DNA of 49,073 bases from Gymnopilus junonius (Eukaryota; Basidiomycota; Agaricomycetes; Agaricales; Galerinaceae): contig JADNYJ010000258.1 of the NCBI GenBank assembly GCA_015501075.1, positions 1-49,073 on the forward strand. Direction: 5' to 3'. Shown here one piece after another: positions 42,358 to 49,073 of the stretch. The position numbers and the translations under genes were made by a program. The notes beneath the pieces are model-generated. The model was given only the letters and a program-made list of their open reading frames with translations. It ran no database searches and was not told where the DNA came from. Position 1 is the first letter of the stretch. Every line of letters starts with the position of its first letter.

Positions 42358-43600
42358 TGAGGTGATAATAAACAAGGACGCCAGCCTACCTTCTTATTTC
42401 AGGTGAGCGGGTCTGTTGTAGGATAAACGACATGATTGCAGCGATACCACAATCAATGCCGCAAGTCGACCCATAAGCGATATACAACATTCTCTACGTA
42501 GTAAATAGAGCAAGTCGTGAGACCGAATTAGAATGTGGAGAGGAATGGCTAATGATTACTTCAGATGAAAGTGGAAACTTGGAAATGTTACTGATCTTCA
42601 CGCTATTCGAACGTTGGTGCTTAAGGAGCTTCCTAGATACCAGTAATGGAAATAAAACCTACAAGAATGATAGGAAGGCTGCCTTTTATCAGGAAAGTTA
42701 ATAAACCATCTAGGACACTGTCAGCGTACCTCCAGCAATTGCTGCATATTGTCAAAAATCAGTCAAATTCGTATTAAAGGGCAATAATATTACCTAGGGC
42801 GTAAACGAATGTGATGACCGAGATGGACTACAGCATAGTAGTCAATATCGTTTCTAACCTGTAATCCTGTACAGAAAATCTGACCTTGATGGCTCGCGAC
42901 ACTTGGCTCTTAAGGAAATAATTCTCTGCCACTAGCATCGAAATTTCGGTTAGTTATGTAGGTCTTTCTGGCATCGTATACACAGTAAAGAAGAAAATAC
43001 TCACGGATCCAAATGAGATAAAGATAGAAGCTGTTAGAAGCATATTGCTTTATTTCCCCTACCTTTTCTGAAAAACAGATTGGCATGCTTACCTTTGGAC
43101 AAGAACCAGGAGTGGTGTCTGATTCATATTTTCATAAAAATTCTAGGGAGGAACTGAATTGAGGTTCACTTACTTTGACTACGGCCATGGCCTTAAGCAG
43201 GGCATAAGTATTTTAAACACTGAAACGGGATGAGAATGGCACCGTCCACGAACCTTCCAGCTCCTGCACGTTATTTAAGTGGATCAATGGACAAAAATGA
43301 TCAGATTCGGGGACAATCCGTACCAAACCACGTTCGGGTTGTCGTATCTCGTAGAACTTGTGAATGATGAGTACATCAGCGTAGTTGAGAACGCGTAGTG
43401 AAGAAAGTCAAGACAGCTGTGAGAGCATCAATAGGCATATGCAGGTGGGAAAAGCAACGAGTCGATCTGACCAGACCATCATGATCTAAGGTATAGTGTA
43501 AGGGGTCCATCGTGCAGTTCGTAGTATAGAATTCATTCCATAGATGACGGAGGGACGGATGGAAGATGAGCCGTGAGCGCAAGGGGCAGAGATTAGATGA
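42358..43600. other. Stretch without a supportable gene
   Basis: Several splice-like sites on the minus strand and short hydrophobic or hydrophilic frames could be remains of the gene that starts at 43852, but I could not join them into a reading frame. Confidence 0.4.
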
Positions 43601-43635
43601 AGTCAGTTTGGCTAAAAATAGAATTTGCTGCTCAC

Positions 43636-43852
43636 GGTGAGCTTTCTGGACAATGAATCATTGACATAATTGAGGAAATATTGGTATGCCTGGAGGATAG
43701 CCACCCCTATCAACCTGAAGAGCATAATGAGATGGTGAGCAATCCGGAGCTGTAGCAGTTTGCGGTACACACAGTGATCCCACCACGAAGCCAAGGAAGG
43801 GTGCTTGCAGATCTTCAGGGGTAATGAGGTTAGTGTTAAGATCAGCATCCAT
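43636..43852 (-). pseudogene. N-terminal fragment of a DUF6534-like seven-helix membrane protein
   Basis: Exon 1 (43852-43773) and exon 2 (43714-43636) join in frame across a GT-AG intron to read LQAPFLGFVVGSLLIGVAIL and then QAYQYFLNYVNDSLSRKLT. This is the start of a family common in mushrooms: first transmembrane helix, then a QxYxYF motif. Downstream exons could not be assembled; the following minus-strand sequence has stops in every frame at the expected places. Either the gene is decayed or its later exons diverge beyond recognition. Confidence 0.4.
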
Positions 43853-44255
43853 GGAAGTAGGTCTTGAAAATGGTAGGACAAGAAGATGAAGATGTGGGTT
43901 CATATGATTGTGGCAGTTATATAGCTCTTCGGCTTCAGACAGCCGTTTATCTGGGCGTCTTCTACAGTTCTATCTGTCCAACACTGATGGGACCAGCTTC
44001 GGACAGCATTTTAATGGAGGCGCTGCTCTCCCGTTGCCAAATCCGGATAAAATCCTCAGCAGTGACTAAGAGAGAGAAGAAGAGAGACAAGGAATGTCAG
44101 GTGGCTGGACGCCGGGCGCTGGCGACTAATACGGATGCATAGCCTTGATTTCCTTCATGCAACCTGTCTCGTTCCGAAATAGATGACATTCCTCAATCTG
44201 TCGATCAAAATAAAATAAGAAAGTCTACGACGTATCTTGCACTCTTGACTACTCT
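43853..44255. other. Intergenic, no gene seen
   Basis: An open plus-strand frame covers most of it but overlaps presumed promoter and terminator sequence and shows no intron or motif. Confidence 0.4.
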
Positions 44256-45422
44256 TCACACGACGCTTTCAGTAGCCTTCACCTGATCCTCGATCTTGGC
44301 CTCCGCAACCCTCTGCTCTCTGTCCACATTGATATCGTCCAGAATCTTCTTCGCACCCGAGTCCATAAGGATCTTTGCAAGCTTTACTCCGACCTTCTCT
44401 ACATCCTCCAAGGAGCTAACAGGCTCCGACAAAGTTTGCTCGACGTGCTCAGATCCATCAAGGGCGGTGACAGAACCAGTTAGCGTCAAAATTTCTCCCC
44501 CTTTCTGAGTGTCGATCACAAGGCTGCTCGCAACTCCAACAGGGACACTGCATCCTCCTTCCAAAACACGCAAACAGGCACGTTCTGCGTAGCATTTCCA
44601 TTCCGACTCACGGTGTGCGATCTTCTTGCAGAGTTCGAGGGCTTCAGTGTCATCGCTGCGGACTTCAATTGCTAATGCGCCTTGCGAGACGGCATGGAAG
44701 AGTGTAGGAGGGGATATGTCGGAGGATATACGATCTCCCCATCCCAGGCGCACCAGACCGGCCTTGGCGAGAACAAGTGCTGCGTAGGGACCATCGGGAG
44801 CATCTAATTTTGCCATACGAGTGTTCCTGGAGAGGGAAAATTAAGCAAGGGCGAAAGATCTTCGTGATAATAATAACTCACAAATTGCCGCGCTATTGAA
44901 GAGAAACATCATTAACCAGAAGGATATGGGAAGGCCGGCCAATAATAACTCACCACGTCCAGGAACTTGAAATCCGGGTATTTACGTTTCAATTGAGCTA
45001 CCCTCCGTACACTGCTTGTCCCAACCACGCTACCCTTCGGTAAATCATCCAAGGTCTTCCACTCCTTACCCTTCTTCACAACAAGGCTATCCACAGGGTC
45101 CTCCCTCTCCAGAATAGCGCTAAGTACACATCCATCCGGCAAGGTCGTGGGCACATCCTTGCAAGAATGGATGAGCATGTCCACCTCTCCGTCTTTCAAA
45201 GCAACTTCGAGCTCTTTGTCCAAAGAGCTTTTCCACCTAGAAGATACAGTGCCTGAGACTGGTTCTTGTCGCCTGCCGTCGACATAAACGAAGTAGTGAA
45301 CAAGGGAAGAGTATCATCCTTCGCTGAAGGTGGATATAATTCTTGGAATGCTGCAAGGACATATTTGTCTGGATCTGAGCCAGCTGCGAGGCTCTAGAAG
45401 CAAGAGTGAATGTTCTGGGCAT
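44256..45422 (-). CDS. HEM3: Porphobilinogen deaminase (hydroxymethylbilane synthase) with two apparent frameshifts
   Basis: The enzyme joins four porphobilinogens in haem synthesis. Exons are 45422-44954, an 11-nt micro-exon 44892-44882 and 44826-44256, about 350 codons once the two slips are allowed for. The start is MPRTFTLASRASQLAQIQTN; an in-frame ATG also lies at 45428. Family blocks include MSTAGDKNQSQALYLLGGKA, VDMLIHSCKDVPTTLPDG (catalytic Asp region), GTSSVRRVAQLKRKYPDFKF, DVRGNLNTRMAKLD across the micro-exon, and the cofactor-cysteine loop VLEGGCSVPVGV. As written, one base is missing after QIQTN (near 45361) and another inside LWTKELE (near 45222). Both lie in the conserved N-terminal domain. 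Because the gene is normally essential and single-copy, sequence error is a serious explanation. Confidence 0.88.
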
Positions 45423-45428
45423 GGTCAT

Positions 45429-46287
45429 AGCTTGAAAAAAGGGATTGGTAGGTGGATGAGTTCAGCTGCAGGACATTATAAGAACGCGGTAAATGGTCGA
45501 GTGGGAAATTGCCGATCGCCTTGATTGGCTGTTATCGTCGGCTACAGTCGGGCCGGGAAATTGGCCTGTTGCCGATCTCAGAGCGAAGGACGGGAGTCAC
45601 TACTTACACTCACACTGTTAACCCACCTCCTCAGTTCTACAGTATCGATCCAAAAACCAAGAAAAGATGAATTGTGTCAGATCGATAATCGGCGCACACG
45701 GCGCTTATCTGATTTTCGTGTCTTTCATCCTCCCATCTAAGTCAAATATCATCCTTGAGCAATGAAATCTGCATGGTTAGTCTACGTTTAACTTTAACTA
45801 AGGCAGAACGTCTCAACTATATTTAAATTCTAGATTTTACTATCGTCATGTCAATATATGAATCAGTCTAATGGAAACATTATCATCATTGTGCCCCATA
45901 TTTTAGTGAAAGGTCGTCGACGTTGAAACGCAGCTTTTGAAGCTCCTAAAAAAAGGGTATAGAGCATTTCCCGTGCTTTTATATGGACACATCCCGTTTC
46001 AGAAATATCCAACCTTTGCAACTTTACACGGAACTCAGACCAACTCAAGAAAGAGCGACACAATCAACCGACGCATCGAGCGCCGCTGAATTATCATGAA
46101 TTATATAAATACGCTTCATCACCGGATATCTGAAAGGTGAATAATTATTGAATTGAAATGGGATTACAAGACACTGGTTTGCTTACGCGTTTTCAGTTAA
46201 AACCTGCGCCTATCAAAAGCCTTCCTGACCTTTTCTTATCCATTCCAAGCCTGGGCATTCACCGTGTAAAAAGTTCCACAATTCGTT
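45429..46287. other. Intergenic between HEM3 and a secreted-protein gene
   Basis: No gene is supported. The part next to 45428 must hold the HEM3 promoter and the part next to 46288 the 3' end of the neighbour. Confidence 0.45.
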
Positions 46288-46695
46288 TCAGGCACTGTCC
46301 GCATTCTCCGACGAAGCAGAGAGGGACCTAGCTCCCCTCTTGCTGGCGCGCTCCATACGCCTCTGGAACCTGTCAGCGCGACTTAAGAGGGCGTCCTCAA
46401 TTATATCTTCCTGAGATACTCGGGCTGAGCTAGTGTCACCTTCGCGGAGGATGATGGGTTCAGCAATGTCTGCCACAGCCGGAGCGCGTGCGGTGTTAAC
46501 CTTGGCGGCCGGGTGGTAGATGCGCCCTAGGAGGGTAGTGGGGTTGTTAAGCACTGGAGCTGGAAGTGCAATGGGCTCCAGAACGGGGGCAGCTACAGGC
46601 AAGGCGACCGGCGCGGCGAGTACGGAGAAAAGCTGAAGAGCGAGGAAGAACAGGACGAAGAAGAAGTTGGAGGTCTTGTTTGAGTTGAAAGACAT
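46288..46695 (-). CDS. Small secreted protein, Pro/Val/Ala-rich, hypothetical
   Basis: A single exon of 135 codons, starting at 46695. The first 28 residues (polar start, then NFFFVLFFLALQLFSVLAAP) form a clear signal peptide. Repeats of the type PVALPVAAPVLEPIALPAPV follow, then a charged C-terminal half with basic pairs (RFQRRMERASKRGARS) that could be processing sites. There are no cysteines in the mature part. No domain is recognised; cell-wall or extracellular roles are guesses. Confidence 0.6.
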   Translation of the reverse strand: MSFNSNKTSNFFFVLFFLALQLFSVLAAPVALPVAAPVLEPIALPAPVLNNPTTLLGRIYHPAAKVNTARAPAVADIAEPIILREGDTSSARVSQEDIIEDALLSRADRFQRRMERASKRGARSLSASSENADSA

Positions 46696-47629
46696 GGCCG
46701 TTGTATGTACGAAGGTTGCGGGTGGGCGATTTCGGTTTAGTTGGTTAAATTGGAACCTGAGGGAGTCTGCGCTGCAGTCCGGAGTAAAGAGGTTTGAGGG
46801 GAAGGAAGGAAGGAGCTCGTCAAGAGCTTTGAAATACTAAACAAAGGAAGTTGACCGTCGTCGGGGAGAAAAGGCGAAAGTTCTAAGGAACTTTAAGAAG
46901 GGAGGAGAAGCGGACGAGAAGGAGAAGGAGGGAGGTTGGGGGCGATCAACGACGGGCAACAACCGTTACGTTGAGTTGAGCGGCGGGCTTTGTATGTTTG
47001 CAGGGCTCTTGGCGACCAGCCATTATGTACGTATTGGCGCTATTTTTAGATATTTTTATTTTTATTTTTATTTTTAGATCACGGCCGCTGCAGATGCCAG
47101 AATGGAAAAGGGGCACGGATAAATGAATGAGTTTCGCACCATAAAATGGGATTGGAGGAGCCCCTTCTATACCATTCATACAGTTCTCTGTACCAATGTC
47201 TTGGCGTCCTAACGCTCAAAGGCTGCCTAGCTGAAGGATCGCAGCAACCTAATGGCTTCGATGAGCTATTATGGTCAGGACTCAGCGCAAGTGAGCATCG
47301 ATAAAAACGTCATCATCAAGAGCGGAGAGCCTATTTCCTACGGACTTTTTCCTTGTGACAACTCGGGCACCGATCTTCGATAAGGAGCTTTGACTCAGAC
47401 TTTAAATAGCCAGGTGTAGCAGCAGCGGCCGGTAATGAAGCATCTCATACAGTGGTCACAGAGTAAGTAGAAGCTAGTACAGGGTATAGGGTTCGCCCAA
47501 ATGATCAATTAAATTACTAGCAAAGAAATAAAAATGAAGCATCTCAGGACGAGGTATAGCCAAGTCACTTGTCAGGGGATAGGCCTCTCAACAGAATTTA
47601 TATGTAGCTGACGCTTTTCTACTGTTGAA
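46696..47629. other. Intergenic, with a short AT-rich simple repeat
   Basis: No supported gene. A run of repeated TTTTTA units lies at 47040-47078. The part next to 46695 should hold the promoter of the secreted-protein gene. Confidence 0.45.
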
Positions 47630-49073
47630 CTAGTTATGGTGCCCGGTCCTTGCGCGGATGCAAAAGCCATCATCGAGACTCGCACGTGTCAACGGCATGC
47701 GTTCCTTCACTGCATCCTCGAGTTCTTTAATTTCCATTACCGGAGGATAGGGCTCTCCATCCTCAGTTTCAGAGAAGTATTCCGAATCCGTCGTATAGGC
47801 ATAATCGTCACTTAGCAAAACCGTGATTTCAACATTTTTCAGCGAAGGAAAAACAGGGCGATCGGAAAGTGTGTAGTCAAGATCTACGAGGAAGTCCCCC
47901 CAAAAGTATCGGTTCCGTCTTCGGATGACGAAGAAGGAGAAAAGATTACTATGATCTCTTCCGGTTGACAATAGAAAAGATCAAGTGTGATGTTGACTTC
48001 TCTAATACTTGGAGGACTAGTGCGTAGGAGGACACACCAATCGTAAAGACGGTCCCGTGGAAAATCCTCAGCGATAACTTGGAGTATAACCGTAAGCGAA
48101 AATCGGTGGAGGTGGGTCATTGGGGCCAAGCTTATATGAGGGTCTCGTAAAATCTGCGATTTTCTTCCCATTGTAAGAGGCGCATGTCTGTATATGAATT
48201 CCGAGTCGGAACCAGAGACACTTGAGGTACTGTCACTGGTTTCAGCTCTCTGACGGAGCGTTAGTGTTCGGAGTGTATCCGATGCGCAATGTATTAATTT
48301 CCACATCGCTTCAATGGTCTCGGGCGACATTGTGATGGTCAAGTGGCGAAGATGAGAAAACCGTAGAAGCAGTGGCGAGTTACTCGAGCAAGGATCCAGA
48401 TCAAACAGCAATTCCGGAGAAGCCGTGTTAAATGAGACAGAATCGAGGTAAATGCAATGATCATTTGGAACGTCGACCTCCATCTGTTCTGTAGAACTTT
48501 GCCTATCTTCGAAACCTTCCAGGAAGCAACCACCAATTTCCCAAATCTTGAGGGAACGGCAGCTATTCAGTAAGGAAGGAACAATGTTTCTCACATTCTC
48601 GAGATGCAGCTCCACACAACATGGTCGTGTTATAATTTGCATGATTCCACTCTGTGCATCAGGCCCAAGTTCGTGCCAATGTGTCCATCTAGCGCTATGC
48701 AATCCAAACGTCTCAACGTTCGTCAACATGTGAAGGAAACTCGGAATATGTTCATTCAAGAAGAAGGGTGATCCGTGTTCCTTATCTCTGTAGTCGTGCA
48801 CATCAAGTAGATGTAATATTGCGACATATGGGATGAGATGCGCGTTGTTCGAAAGAAGGGTGTTGAATTTGAGGAAATATAGGGCATTCCCGCTTATTCT
48901 CGCATGTCGAAGGTTCGAAAGAGGTCTCTGCGGCAAGGGTGTAGGAGGTTGCGGCACAAAAGCGAGCAGGATCGGAGAGAGTTGGTATCCTTGGAGTCCA
49001 CTAACTCCCAATAATGGCTACGAGGATGTCGAAAGGGAGCGAGGGCCACTGATGGCTTGGTTGGAGAGCATAG
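47630..49073 (-). CDS. F-box/leucine-rich-repeat-like protein, 5'-partial, with apparent frameshifts
   Basis: The gene runs off the right edge. Reading from the edge, LPFDILVAIIG is the N-terminal half of an F-box, followed in a shifted frame by SLRSCSLLCRNLLHPCRRDL and FRTFDMRE, then in another frame by a 330-residue leucine-rich region (YFLKFNTLLSNNAHLIPYVA, LRHLTITMSPETIEAMWKLI). The tail (YTLSDRPVFPSLKNVEITVL) is joined after one more slip within the run of six G near 47900. Each slip is repaired by one extra base, at about 49010, 48900 and 47900. Mushroom F-box proteins of this layout are numerous and act in SCF ubiquitin ligases. It could be a pseudogene or carry sequence errors. Confidence 0.6.

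Noticed and set aside
47040..47078. TTTTTA repeat as an origin or regulatory element
   Set aside because: Simple low-complexity sequence with no further evidence.
1..49073. CRISPR array, operon-like gene cluster or biosynthetic cluster
   Set aside because: No regularly spaced direct repeats; the genes are eukaryotic with introns, and neighbouring enzymes belong to unrelated pathways.

Overview
The window is nuclear DNA from a filamentous fungus, almost certainly a mushroom-forming basidiomycete (Agaricomycetes). Genes are cut by many short GT-AG introns of about 45-80 nt, several genes belong to basidiomycete-type families, and the repeats (hAT, Plavaka-type, DUF6589-like, a solo LTR, MITEs) are typical of such genomes. 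All names rest on reading translations by eye and on memory of families; no search was run.

Layout. 1-1920 (+): 3' part of a multi-pass membrane glycoprotein gene. 2186-3581 (-): mitochondrial tryptophanyl-tRNA synthetase, head-to-head with 3708-6578 (+), the NatC subunit NAA35/MAK10. 7.1-24.4 kb: duplicated block A. It holds an apparently intact hAT transposon (7150-11053), a 614-bp MITE (11551-12164), a dead small-secreted-protein (SSP) gene, a foldback element, a 6.7-kb insertion carrying a decayed Plavaka-type transposase and two partner genes, and an intact SSP gene at 22774-23235. 24.5-32.8 kb: a mostly single-copy island with a truncated DUF6589-like pseudogene, NTH1-type DNA glycosylase (27409-29104), THI20-type thiamine enzyme (29342-31569) and one hypothetical gene. 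32.9-42.4 kb: duplicated block B. It holds the second intact SSP gene (37102-37552) and a three-level nest: a solo LTR, a 2.4-kb terminal-inverted-repeat transposon of unrecognised family inside its 3' end, and a 116-bp MITE inside its target-site duplication. 43.6-49.1 kb: a membrane-protein fragment, porphobilinogen deaminase (HEM3), a small secreted protein and an F-box gene that runs off the right edge.

Two themes stand out. First, blocks A and B are rearranged copies of one ancestral segment with two SSP loci. Each block keeps one intact SSP reading frame at a different locus, and intact A/B counterparts reveal the empty sites of several insertions. Second, single-base deletions, several of them in homopolymer runs, break many frames: HEM3, the F-box gene, SSP copy 1, the Plavaka-type transposase and its partner gene. 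HEM3 is normally essential, so part of this may be assembly error rather than decay.

The housekeeping genes (MSW1, NAA35, NTH1, THI20, HEM3) are unrelated in function and form no pathway cluster. The best candidate for something not described is the transposon at 38767-41203.
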